From: DATELY01 sp035276085
GTDB taxonomy: Bacteria; Pseudomonadota; Gammaproteobacteria; Steroidobacterales; Steroidobacteraceae
Length of the DNA: 30,762 bases
Direction of reading: 5' to 3'
NCBI GenBank assembly: GCA_035276085.1
Contig: DATELY010000017.1
Span: forward strand, 1-30,762
In this document: positions 15,619 to 22,965 of the stretch, piece after piece
Layout: each line of letters starts with the position of its first letter
How positions within the stretch are numbered: the stretch's first letter is position 1
Position numbers and translations under genes: made by a program
Notes under the pieces: generated by a model
Database searches by the model: none
Seen by the model: only the letters and a program-made list of their open reading frames with translations
What the model was told of the DNA's origin: nothing

Positions 15619-16257
15619 ATGCCGCCAGACCTACACTCACCGCGCTACTGCAGTGCTTGCGGTACTGCGCTGGTCGCCGGTCAATCAACGGCTGAAACAC
15701 GCTTCCCCATGATCTGTGGGAGTTGCGGCGTCGTGACATACAAGAGTCCCATCGTGCTGGTCAGCACCCTCGTGGAAGCCGGCGGTCGTGTGCTGATGTG
15801 CCGCAGAGCGCGAGCGCCGCGGATCGGCTACTGGACCGTTCCTGGCGGTTTCGTCGAGCACAACGAAAGTCTCGAACAGGCGGCGGTGCGTGAGACCAGA
15901 GAAGAGACAGGCATCTCGCTCGATATCGGCGCGTTACGGTTCTATGCCATTTCGAGCCTGACCCATATGAACCAGATCTACGTCGGCTTCGTCGTCAGGC
16001 TGCCTCACGAGATCGATCCGATATGCGGAGATGAGTGTCTGGATGTCAGGTACTACTCCGAAGACGATATGCCTTGGGATGAACTGGCGTTTGCCGAGTT
16101 CGATTGGTATCTCCGTACGTTCTTTCGCGAGATGAAACGCAGCGAAGAGCACGTGCACTTCTTCGGTTATCTCGACGGAGCCGTCTATGGGGATGATTCC
16201 ACGCTCTCCCGTACGACGCGAACGTTGATCGAGCACAGGAGGCTTCCAGCAACGTGA
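15619..16257 (+). CDS. Nudix hydrolase with N-terminal zinc ribbon
   Basis: Protein of 212 residues. Four cysteines at 11, 14, 33 and 36 (CSACG, CGSCG) make a zinc ribbon like that of NudC-type enzymes. The Nudix box runs from Gly77 to Ile99 (GFVEHNESLEQ, then RETREETGI) and fits GX5EX7REUXEEXGU except for threonine at one hydrophobic position. The family cleaves nucleoside diphosphates linked to another moiety, such as NADH, ADP-ribose or CoA. The start at 15619 is the first ATG after the CoA-transferase stop and places the zinc ribbon at the N-terminus. Linkage to a CoA-transferase could mean turnover of CoA thioesters or of a pyridine nucleotide; this is inference. It is followed by a repeat element before the LysR gene. 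Confidence 0.9.
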   Translation: MPPDLHSPRYCSACGTALVAGQSTAETRFPMICGSCGVVTYKSPIVLVSTLVEAGGRVLMCRRARAPRIGYWTVPGGFVEHNESLEQAAVRETREETGISLDIGALRFYAISSLTHMNQIYVGFVVRLPHEIDPICGDECLDVRYYSEDDMPWDELAFAEFDWYLRTFFREMKRSEEHVHFFGYLDGAVYGDDSTLSRTTRTLIEHRRLPAT

Positions 16258-16263
16258 CCGCTA

Positions 16264-16391
16264 GTGGCCTGTAACAACGGCGAGCTGGCTTGTTGGCCAG
16301 AAGGTTCTGCCACGGCTTCTGGCCAGCCGACCAGCAAGCCAGCAAGCCAGCACGCGCAAGCCTCGGTATCGAATCAGCCGTTGCACGCCAC
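16264..16391 (+). repeat. MITE/REP-like palindromic element, copy A
   Basis: Intergenic element with imperfect 12-bp terminal inverted repeats: GTGGCCTGTAAC (16264-16275) and GTTGCACGCCAC (16380-16391), 10 of 12 matching. Inside is a nested hairpin: outer arms GCTGGCTTGTTGG (16284-16296) and CCAGCAAGCCAGC (16331-16343) with one mismatch, inner arms GGCCAGAAG (16295-16303) and CTTCTGGCC (16316-16324). About 113 bp (16279-16391) is repeated in inverse orientation at 17948-18064, roughly 105 positions identical by hand count with a 4-base indel. It follows the Nudix stop by 6 bp and precedes the LysR gene, so the hairpin may end or stabilise the upstream transcript. Confidence 0.85.
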
Positions 16392-16519
16392 CAGTCTCGC
16401 TCTGCCAATACAATGACCAGCCCATAGAGCCGATGCGTCCCATGGAAAAGCATCCGAAGTCGCAACCACACCTGATCAGAACCGAACCGCCCTCCAGTGG
16501 CGAGTGGCATGGACTGTTC

Positions 16520-17398
16520 ATGGACATACGGAAGTTGCAGGCGTTCGTCGCGATCGCCGAAGAAAGTTCGTTCACACGCGCGTCGCAACGCCTGCATCTT
16601 GCTCAGCCGTGGATCTCCGCCCAACTGAAAGAATTGGAGGAGCTGCTGGATGCCAGACTATTCGAGCGGTCGAAGGGAAAGCTGATCGGACTTTCGGCTA
16701 CCGGGCGACAGCTGCTGCCGAAAGCGCAACGCCTGCTGGCCATGTGCAAGGAGGTCAGCGATGAAATGCGCTCGATCAGGCGGCGCAACAGCTCGAAGCT
16801 CGACCTCGGAGTCGACCCGGCGACGCTGTATGTACCGGATCGCAACCGCTTGATCGTCGAATTCCTGCGCTCGACGCCCGATGTCGATATGCACATCATC
16901 AGCTCGCCTCCCTTTGAGCTGTTCGATGGTCTCAAGAGCGGACGATTCGACATCATCCTGACGCTGTGCCCTGCGCCGGAGGAGGACTGGGAAGTCCTCC
17001 CGCTCTATGAATACGACTTGCGCTCCATCGTGCCGAGGTCGAAGGCGGCGGACTATCCGGCCGATGAACATGGCGGACTGAAGAATGCCGAGGTGATGAT
17101 ACTGCAGGACACCTACCATCCTGCGTTCTTTGCCTGGCTCAAAGCATCGCTGCAGAGCCTCGACATCCGGTGGAAAGAGTGTCCGGAGATGAGCTTCCAA
17201 GCCTTGTTTCGCTACGCGTCCATGCTGAACGTCGTTACGTTGTCCCCGGACTTCTCCAAGGAGATGCCGGAACTGGGCAATGACCTGCTCATCCGCAAGA
17301 TCGAGAATCCGCCCGTGAAGGTCTGCTGGGCACTGATGCGGCTGCGGCTCTCGCACACCGAGGCCGCCGGCCGATTCTGGGAGATGGCGAAGGGATGA
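16520..17398 (+). CDS. LysR family transcriptional regulator
   Basis: Regulator of 292 residues with the standard LysR N-terminus (MDIRKLQAFVAIAEESSFTR) and helix-turn-helix at about 18-37 (FTRASQRLHLAQPWISAQLK), followed by the usual ELLDARLFERSKGK. The remainder is a two-lobed periplasmic-binding-protein-like effector domain. In-frame ATGs at 16433 and 16442 would add an N-terminal tail; I prefer 16520 because LysR proteins begin at this block. It is transcribed with, and 61 bp before, the SnoaL-like gene. The pair is isolated from its neighbours by the two inverted repeat copies. LysR proteins often control adjacent catabolic genes with a pathway intermediate as co-inducer; the target here is unknown. 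Confidence 0.93.
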   Translation: MDIRKLQAFVAIAEESSFTRASQRLHLAQPWISAQLKELEELLDARLFERSKGKLIGLSATGRQLLPKAQRLLAMCKEVSDEMRSIRRRNSSKLDLGVDPATLYVPDRNRLIVEFLRSTPDVDMHIISSPPFELFDGLKSGRFDIILTLCPAPEEDWEVLPLYEYDLRSIVPRSKAADYPADEHGGLKNAEVMILQDTYHPAFFAWLKASLQSLDIRWKECPEMSFQALFRYASMLNVVTLSPDFSKEMPELGNDLLIRKIENPPVKVCWALMRLRLSHTEAAGRFWEMAKG

Positions 17399-17459
17399 TT
17401 CGCGCTTACGAACAGACTTCCACCGCCAGCGCTTTCACATAGCCGAGGAGGCATCGAAG

Positions 17460-17948
17460 ATGAACCCGGTTTCGGACATTGAGAAGCTGCTTGCCATCGA
17501 AGAGATCAAGCAATTGAAAGCCCGAAGGGACCGCGCGGTCGATCTCAAGGAATGGGATATCTACAGAGACTTGCATGCGCCCGATCACCAGTCGATCAAT
17601 GACGGCTATCCGCCCTGGACGCGCGATGACATGGTGAATCACCTTCGATACGACATCGGTCACGTCGATATCCAACACCTTTCGCACACGCCGGACATCA
17701 CGATCGAGTCGCAGACGACTGCGTCGGGCATCTGGTATCTCGAGGACTACCACTTCTGGAAACAGGGCGAGGAAGACCACTGGCTGCACGGCTTCGGCTT
17801 CTACCACGAGCGCTACGAGAAGCGTGACGGCCGCTGGCTCTTCACCCAGCGGCGTATCCAGCGTTTGAGAGTCATGGCTTCGCGCGGTGCCGTGCACCCG
17901 GCGAAAACAGCGGCGATCGCCTCGGGTGACTTCAAAGGGGAGGTTTAG
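17460..17948 (+). CDS. SnoaL-like (NTF2-fold) protein
   Basis: Protein of 162 residues of the SnoaL_4 type: helices at the N-terminus (IEKLLAIEEIKQLKARRDRA), the D-x-K-E-W-D...LHAPD block near 32-46, then a curved sheet ending in the typical YEKRDGRWLFTQRRIQ near 121-136. NTF2-fold proteins of this size are dehydratases, isomerases, epoxide hydrolases or subunits of oxygenases; conserved acidic and histidine residues line the cone (Asp46, His47, His83). The ATG at 17460 has a strong GAGGAGG ribosome site. It follows the LysR gene and ends on the first base of repeat copy B. A role in isomerising or dehydrating a ring intermediate is plausible, but no specific activity can be read from the sequence. 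Confidence 0.85.
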   Translation: MNPVSDIEKLLAIEEIKQLKARRDRAVDLKEWDIYRDLHAPDHQSINDGYPPWTRDDMVNHLRYDIGHVDIQHLSHTPDITIESQTTASGIWYLEDYHFWKQGEEDHWLHGFGFYHERYEKRDGRWLFTQRRIQRLRVMASRGAVHPAKTAAIASGDFKGEV

Positions 17949-18064
17949 TGGCGTGTAGCAGCTGATTCGATACCGAGGCTTGTGCGTGCTGGCTGGCTCG
18001 CGGGCTCGCTGGTCGGCTGGCCAGAAGCAGTGGCAGAACCTTCTGGCCAACAAGCCAGCTCGCC
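17948..18064 (-). repeat. MITE/REP-like palindromic element, copy B (inverted)
   Basis: Reverse-orientation copy of the element at 16264-16391. The outer terminal sequence GTGGCGTGTAGC (17948-17959) is present next to the SnoaL stop, while the far terminus is not recognisable. The inner hairpin arms GGCCAGAAG (18019-18027) and CTTCTGGCC (18040-18048) are perfect. It lies between the convergent SnoaL and ACAD genes, where a strong hairpin could stop transcription from both sides. Confidence 0.85.
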
Positions 18065-18092
18065 AGCCGGCCGCTCGACTCACCTGCCTGCC

Positions 18093-19004
18093 CTACGCGC
18101 CCGTACCGAAGCAATACCTGGCGACCGCCGACGCTTGACCACCGCGTCCGCCCATCTCCGACAGCAAAGCCTTCAATCGATAGGTCCACAGGTGCAGCGA
18201 GTGCTCCAGTGTCATGCCCATCGCACCCAACATTTGATGGACCTCGTACGTCACGCGCGTCGCGCTTTCCTGCGCATGAAACGCAGCCAGGGCCGCGTCG
18301 CCCGGATCGCCCGTCGATGCCGCTTTCAACGCCAACCAGCGTACGCCGCCTGCGAGCACCGCGCACTCGGCCATGCGGTGTCGCAACGCTTGGAACGTGC
18401 CGAGCGGCCGGCCGAATTGTTTGCGCAACGTGAGGTGCTCGACCGCCGCTGCGATCGCTGCCTGCAACAAGCCGCTCGCCTCGGCGGCGAGCGCAACGCG
18501 CAACCACGTGCGAGCGTTCGCGGCTTCTTCGGCACTCAACGGCGTGACCTGCGGTTTGCCCTTCAACCGTCCCATCGGATACGCATACAGCGACTCGACG
18601 GCCTCGAGCGCATCGGGCGTGGGATGCGCGATGCCGATGTTGTCGCCGTCGATGAGAATGAGCGTTTTCGCGCTCGTGACGAAGCGGCCCGGACGACCGT
18701 TCTCGACGACCGCGATTGGCCGCGGCAGTTCCACGGAAAGCTGCGGCCGCACCAACATCGAGAGCGCGAATTCCGACGTGAACGGCAGCCGTGCCAGTCG
18801 GTCCACTGCGATCGCCGCCGACAGCGGTCCGAGTTCTGGAACCGTGGCGATGTCGAAGTACTGCCCCTCGTCGAGTTCGCACTCCAGGGCTTCCCCGAAG
18901 AGTGCGAAGCCATGGAATTGCGTCGGCTTCGTTTCGAACTGCAGCGCGAGCTTGTCGATCGCCGCCGACAGCGATTCTTGATCTGCTGTGAGCTGGAGAT
19001 TCAT
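18093..19004 (-). CDS. Acyl-CoA dehydrogenase, short subunit type (ChsE1-like)
   Basis: Acyl-CoA dehydrogenase-family protein of only 303 residues, against about 380 for a full subunit. The N-terminal helical domain and middle beta domain are reduced and divergent, while the C-terminal helical domain is well kept (RKQFGRPLGTFQALRH at 194-209; MLGAMGMTLEHSLHLWTYRL). By eye, the helix-G position that holds the catalytic Glu in isovaleryl- and long-chain-type enzymes is Leu168, and there is no GTxEI motif at the end, so it is probably non-catalytic alone. Its ATG overlaps the TAA of the long ACAD gene by one base (TAATG), which implies a tightly coupled alpha2beta2 pair, as for FadE/ChsE steroid enzymes. 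Last gene of the leftward operon. Confidence 0.88.
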   Translation of the reverse strand: MNLQLTADQESLSAAIDKLALQFETKPTQFHGFALFGEALECELDEGQYFDIATVPELGPLSAAIAVDRLARLPFTSEFALSMLVRPQLSVELPRPIAVVENGRPGRFVTSAKTLILIDGDNIGIAHPTPDALEAVESLYAYPMGRLKGKPQVTPLSAEEAANARTWLRVALAAEASGLLQAAIAAAVEHLTLRKQFGRPLGTFQALRHRMAECAVLAGGVRWLALKAASTGDPGDAALAAFHAQESATRVTYEVHQMLGAMGMTLEHSLHLWTYRLKALLSEMGGRGGQASAVARYCFGTGA

Positions 19005-20140
19005 TAGCGCGGCTCCCGCGGCAGACGCAGCAAGTCGGTCGCGATGAGATTGAGTTGAATCTCGGCAGCGCCCGACGCAATGCCCGCGACGATGCCGCGT
19101 TGATGATGTGCGAGCAGCAAGGGATCGCCACCCGCGAGCGCTTCAGGAATGTGCTCGACCACGAATTCGGCCACCAATCGCTCCGCAATGACGGTCGCAA
19201 AACGCGCGGCGCTTGCTTCAGGTCCGGTCGCGATGCCGTGCGTGCGCTGATCGACGATGTTGTAGCTGTAGAGGCGGGTCGCTTCGCACGCTGCTTGCGC
19301 GCGTGCCGCTTGCTCGACCGCGCCATGGCCGAAGCGTCCGGCCTGTTGCAGCCTCGCGACCGCGCGCTTCAAGATCCGCGAGGCGAGCGCAAAGCGTGGA
19401 ATACCGACGCGCTCCAGCGACAACGCCGTGCGCACGATGTCCCACCCTGTGCCTTCCGCGCCCAACATCGCGCTCGCGGGCACTTCGACTTCATCGAAGA
19501 ACACTTCGTGAATGTCGCCCTCGCCGATGACGCTCGGAATCTGGCGCACCGTGATGCCGGGCGTATTCATTGGCACCAAGAAAATCGAAATGCCACCGCG
19601 ACCGGGCGAGGTGCGCGCGAGCAGAAAACACGTATCGGCATCGCCTGCGTACGAGGTCCAGATCTTCTGGCCGTTGATGCGATAGCTCGAGCCGTGCTCG
19701 TCGGCGCGCGTACGCAGCGATGCGAGATCCGATCCTGCTTCGGGCTCGGAGAAGCCTTGGCACCAGATCGTCTCGCCGCGGGCCATCGGCGGGATGTAGC
19801 GCTCTTGCTGCTCTTCGGATGCGCACCGCATCAGCGTCGGGCCGATCCAATTCACGTTCATGTACTGACCGCCGCGCGGCTCGCCCGCCGCCCACATCTC
19901 TTCGGCCAGAATGAATGCGATCCAAGGATCGGCGTCGCGTCCGCCCCAACGCCTCGGCCAATGCGGCACGAGCAAGCCGTCGCGCGCAAGCGCCGCACAG
20001 AATTTCTTCGAAAACGCACTTTGATGGGCCGAGCCCGGACCGTGCGCCAGCGACTCCCAATCGGGCGGCAAGTGCTGCGCGAGAAAGGTTCGAACAGCCG
20101 AGCGGAAGGCCTGTTGTTCAGGGTTCCAAGAAAAATCCAT
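19004..20140 (-). CDS. Acyl-CoA dehydrogenase, long catalytic subunit type
   Basis: Full-length acyl-CoA dehydrogenase of 378 residues. FAD/substrate blocks are clear: WCQGFSEPEAGSDLASLRT (126-144), GQKIWTSYAG (158-166) and SIFLVPMNTPGITVRQ. The helix-G glutamate is present as Glu243 (LSLERVG), while the C-terminal position that carries Glu in medium-chain enzymes (IYEGT) reads ASGAAEIQ. This catalytic layout is that of isovaleryl/long-chain-type and steroid ChsE-type large subunits. The ATG at 20140 is chosen because the conserved N-terminus (MDFSWNPEQQAF) begins there. It overlaps the short subunit gene by one base. A 134-bp gap to the crotonase gene upstream might hold an internal promoter. 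Introduces an alpha-beta double bond in an acyl-CoA; the electron acceptor is presumably ETF. Confidence 0.93.
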   Translation of the reverse strand: MDFSWNPEQQAFRSAVRTFLAQHLPPDWESLAHGPGSAHQSAFSKKFCAALARDGLLVPHWPRRWGGRDADPWIAFILAEEMWAAGEPRGGQYMNVNWIGPTLMRCASEEQQERYIPPMARGETIWCQGFSEPEAGSDLASLRTRADEHGSSYRINGQKIWTSYAGDADTCFLLARTSPGRGGISIFLVPMNTPGITVRQIPSVIGEGDIHEVFFDEVEVPASAMLGAEGTGWDIVRTALSLERVGIPRFALASRILKRAVARLQQAGRFGHGAVEQAARAQAACEATRLYSYNIVDQRTHGIATGPEASAARFATVIAERLVAEFVVEHIPEALAGGDPLLLAHHQRGIVAGIASGAAEIQLNLIATDLLRLPREPR

Positions 20141-20274
20141 TCTGGACACCGCCTGGATCAAGGAAAGGTGGCGTTCGCGGCTGACACGATTCGCTCGCCC
20201 TTCGAACGTTGATAAACGCGGACGCAAATGAGTTCGCATATCCGCACGCAGAAGACGTTGCGCCAACCAAGAGA

Positions 20275-21093
20275 CTATTCCTCTGGCTTGCCGAACACGG
20301 GCGGACGCTTTTCCTTCAGTGCATTGACCCCTTCGCGGTGATCCGCAGTGCGCGCCGCGATGGCCTCATAGGCGATGCCGGCGTCCATGACGGCGGAGGC
20401 GATGCGCTTGAGCTCCATGTTCGTGAGGATCTTCGTCCAGCGAATCGCCTTGGTCGCGCCGGACAGCAAACGGTTGCAGAACGCATCGACCGCCGCATCC
20501 AGCTCGCTTGCCGGCAGACACTGATTGATGAGACCAATCTCCGCAGCCTTCTTCGCCGACACGAGATCGCCCGTGAGCAAATACTCTTTCGCGCGAGTAA
20601 GGCCGATGCGCTGCGCCCAGATCACCGCGCCGCCGTCGCCGGCGACCAAGCCCAGGGCGACGTGCGGATCGCCGATCTTCGCCGTGTCGACCGCAAAGAT
20701 GACATCGCAAAACAACGCGAGCGTTGCGCCAAGCCCGACAGCATGGCCGTTCATGCGGCAGATGAGCGGCTTGTCGAGATCGAGCATCGCGAACACGATG
20801 CGCTTCGCGACGCGCACTTCGTGATCGAACAGATGCGGGTGCGCCGCATTGTGCGAGAGGTGATCGAGATCGCCGCCCGCGGAAAACGCGCGGCCCGCGC
20901 CCGTCAGCACGACGACATCCGAATGCGCATCCGCCGCCGCGAACACGAACACTTCCGCCAGCTCCTCGTGCAGCTGCAGATTGACCGCATTGAGCGACTC
21001 GGGACGATTCAGCGTGATCGTGAGCAGCCGCTCCTTGCGCGCGAGAAGGAGCGTTTGGTAAGTCGGAACCGGCGCGGTTGCGAGCGGCGTCAT
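20275..21093 (-). CDS. Crotonase family protein (enoyl-CoA hydratase/isomerase-like)
   Basis: Crotonase-fold protein of 272 residues. The two oxyanion-hole segments are intact (AFSAGGDLDHL at 69-79 and GHAVGLGATLALFCD at 116-130), so it should bind acyl-CoA. Aligned by eye with rat mitochondrial enoyl-CoA hydratase, both catalytic glutamates are missing: the first is Thr124 (GLGATLA), the second His144 (GDPHVALG); an aspartate appears at 153 (AGDGGAV). It may therefore be a hydratase with different acid-base groups, an isomerase, or another crotonase reaction. It lies 7 bp after the SDR gene in the leftward ACAD operon, the expected place for the hydration step of beta-oxidation. Family call is firm; the exact reaction is open. 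Confidence 0.9.
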   Translation of the reverse strand: MTPLATAPVPTYQTLLLARKERLLTITLNRPESLNAVNLQLHEELAEVFVFAAADAHSDVVVLTGAGRAFSAGGDLDHLSHNAAHPHLFDHEVRVAKRIVFAMLDLDKPLICRMNGHAVGLGATLALFCDVIFAVDTAKIGDPHVALGLVAGDGGAVIWAQRIGLTRAKEYLLTGDLVSAKKAAEIGLINQCLPASELDAAVDAFCNRLLSGATKAIRWTKILTNMELKRIASAVMDAGIAYEAIAARTADHREGVNALKEKRPPVFGKPEE

Positions 21094-21100
21094 GATGCGG

Positions 21101-21883
21101 CTATCCAGAATGCGGCGCTGACCACTCCGACGTCAGCGCGTAATCGGACAGATACTTCGTCGAGCTCCAGCCGCCATCGACCACGATCGTCTGGCCGTTG
21201 ATGAAGCTCGCGCCCGGCGTGCACAGAAATGCAATCGTGCTCGCGATGTCTTCGACCGTGCCGAGGCGCGGATACGGCGTCATCTCGACGTTGATTTTGC
21301 GGAATCGCGGATCCTGCAAACGGCCTTCGGTCATCGGCGTCACGGTCACGCCGGGAGCAACGGCGTTGCAGCGAATGCCTTGCACGCCGTACTGACAGGC
21401 AATGTGCGTCGTCAGCGCCGTCAAGCCGCCCTTCGCCGCCGAATAGGCACCGCCACGCATGCCGCCGACGACGGCAAACGTCGACGAGATGTTGATGATC
21501 GCCGCACCCGACTGCATGTGTGGCAGCACTTCCCGCGCCATGCGGAATGGCGCACGCAGCATGAGGCCGAGGAAGTAATCCAACATGGCGTCGTCGGTTT
21601 CATGCAGCGGCTTCGGGCTGCCGACGCCCGCATTGTTGATGAGAAAATCGATGCGGCCAAAGCGTGAGAGCGCGAGCTCGACGATGCGCCTCGGCGCGTC
21701 GTCTGCCGTCAGATCGACCGCAAGGGTTGCGACTCGATCAGGCTGGTTGATCGCCTGCTCCAGCTTCGCGAGCTTGTTCGCATCGCGACCGCTGCCGATG
21801 ACGGCCATGCCCATCTCGGCCAACTTGACGGCCGTACCGAAGCCGATACCGCTGCTTGCGCCCGTAACGATTGCCACCTGCAT
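21101..21883 (-). CDS. Short-chain dehydrogenase/reductase (SDR)
   Basis: Classical SDR of 260 residues. It has the Rossmann glycine motif TGASSGIG (7-14), the NNAG motif (83-86), the catalytic Tyr147 and Lys151 in YSAAK with a serine in NISST just upstream, and PG near 177-178. An aspartate in the cofactor region (AVDLTADD) is also seen. In this operon it most likely oxidises the 3-hydroxyacyl-CoA formed by the crotonase, or a ring hydroxyl, using NAD(P)+. I use the ATG at 21883, two bases from the stop of the upstream short ACAD gene; a GTG at 21892 would overlap that gene by 8 bases. It is followed after 7 bp by the crotonase gene. Confidence 0.92.
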   Translation of the reverse strand: MQVAIVTGASSGIGFGTAVKLAEMGMAVIGSGRDANKLAKLEQAINQPDRVATLAVDLTADDAPRRIVELALSRFGRIDFLINNAGVGSPKPLHETDDAMLDYFLGLMLRAPFRMAREVLPHMQSGAAIINISSTFAVVGGMRGGAYSAAKGGLTALTTHIACQYGVQGIRCNAVAPGVTVTPMTEGRLQDPRFRKINVEMTPYPRLGTVEDIASTIAFLCTPGASFINGQTIVVDGGWSSTKYLSDYALTSEWSAPHSG

Positions 21884-21884
21884 A

Positions 21885-22850
21885 TCAAGCACCCAAGCTC
21901 ATATTAGCCAGACGCGAGTTTGCGGCCTCCAAGCCGCCGGCGATAGCGAGCTGCAACTGCGCGCGCTTCAGAAACAAGTGCGGATCGGCTTCGTCGCTGA
22001 AACCCATGCCGCCGTGGATCTGAATGTTCTTGCCGGCGTTCTCGAGCGCGGCGGAGCCGGCAACGAACACAGCGCTCTCCACTTGCAAGGGAGCGTCGTC
22101 GCGGTCTTCGTCGATCGCGATCGCAGCGAAGCTCACTTGATCGCGTGCACAGCGCGCCGCGATCGCCATGTTCGCGCAATGATGCTTGAGAGCCTGGAAT
22201 GTGCCGATCGGACGGCCGAACTGCTCGCGTATGCCGGCGTAGGCAACAGCCATGTCGAGCGTCGCCTCGGCGATTCCGGCGAGGGCCGCAGCGTCGATCA
22301 ATTTCAGCCGCAGCAGTTGCGGAGCGTCGAAGCACGCGAGCGGCCGACCGAGATTCTCGGCGCTGCGCAAATGAGCCAGCCACAGACGATCGTCGATCGA
22401 TGCGGCATGCGTGTCTTTGATCTCATGGAGTGCAGCCGCGCCTTGATCTCTCACCAACACCAGATCGGCGCTTGGATCATCGACGACGATGATGCGAGCG
22501 CCGCGGCGATAGGCCGCCGCGACCTTCCGGCCTTGCAGATCGATGGCGCCGGCCGCATCGCGCGCATGCGTCGCGCCGATCGTCGCCAACACCGCAGGGG
22601 CCGCCAGGCACCGCCCCAGACCGATGACGATCAGCGCTTCCTCCGCAGAGCCCAGGCCGCTGCCGCCGCGCTGTTCGCTGACGCCGATCCCGAAGATCCC
22701 GATCTGCTCGAGACTCGACCACGTTCCTGCGTCTTCGACATGGCAGGCGTGCAGGCGCGCGACGGGCAGCAGCGCCGCCAGGGACTGGTGCATGGTGGTG
22801 GCCAATGCAACCTGATCGGCATCGGGGTGATAGCGCGACTCCGCCTCCAC
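21885..22850 (-). CDS. Acyl-CoA dehydrogenase, short subunit type (second)
   Basis: Acyl-CoA dehydrogenase-family protein of about 321 residues. The C-terminal domain is recognisable (REQFGRPIGTFQALKH at 208-223, then IQIHGGMGFSDEAD). The middle domain is short, and the helix-G catalytic position is Leu182 by eye, with no GTxEI end, so it is probably the non-catalytic half of a heteromer. I prefer the GTG start at 22850: it has a GCGAGG ribosome site six bases away and leaves a 115-bp promoter gap to the divergent ligase. The ATG at 22916 has no visible ribosome site and would leave 49 bp. It heads the leftward operon. Its likely partner is the long ACAD encoded beside the ligase, or the long ACAD in its own operon. 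Confidence 0.87.
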   Translation of the reverse strand: MEAESRYHPDADQVALATTMHQSLAALLPVARLHACHVEDAGTWSSLEQIGIFGIGVSEQRGGSGLGSAEEALIVIGLGRCLAAPAVLATIGATHARDAAGAIDLQGRKVAAAYRRGARIIVVDDPSADLVLVRDQGAAALHEIKDTHAASIDDRLWLAHLRSAENLGRPLACFDAPQLLRLKLIDAAALAGIAEATLDMAVAYAGIREQFGRPIGTFQALKHHCANMAIAARCARDQVSFAAIAIDEDRDDAPLQVESAVFVAGSAALENAGKNIQIHGGMGFSDEADPHLFLKRAQLQLAIAGGLEAANSRLANMSLGA

Positions 22851-22875
22851 AACACACCTCGCCTGCAGATGACAT

Positions 22876-22901
22876 GAAGCCAGAGGATTGTGAAAGGCTT
22901 C
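22876..22901. promoter_or_regulatory. Candidate operator between the ACAD operon and the ligase
   Basis: GAAGCC (22876-22881) and GGCTTC (22896-22901) form a 6-bp inverted repeat with a 14-base spacer in the divergent gap. A single dimeric regulator here could control both arms of the acyl-CoA block. No regulator gene is adjacent, and the repeat is short. Confidence 0.3.
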
Positions 22902-22965
22902 GTATCGATCGTCCATCACAAGGGGGATACCGTGCGACCTGCGCTCGCAACGCGGTTCGACTTTG

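Noticed and set aside
16264..18064. The two repeats as the ends of a composite transposon
   Set aside because: The repeats are about 120 bp, hold no transposase, and no target-site duplication is visible outside them. They fit a MITE/REP-like element better.
17932..19326. A 464-residue minus-strand frame covering repeat copy B and parts of two ACAD genes
   Set aside because: It runs through the repeat and out of frame with both ACAD genes on the same strand, which have the conserved motifs. The product is low-complexity and Arg/Ser-rich.
21585..22877. A 430-residue plus-strand frame opposite the SDR and short ACAD genes
   Set aside because: Antisense to SDR and ACAD motifs; no domain or ribosome site.
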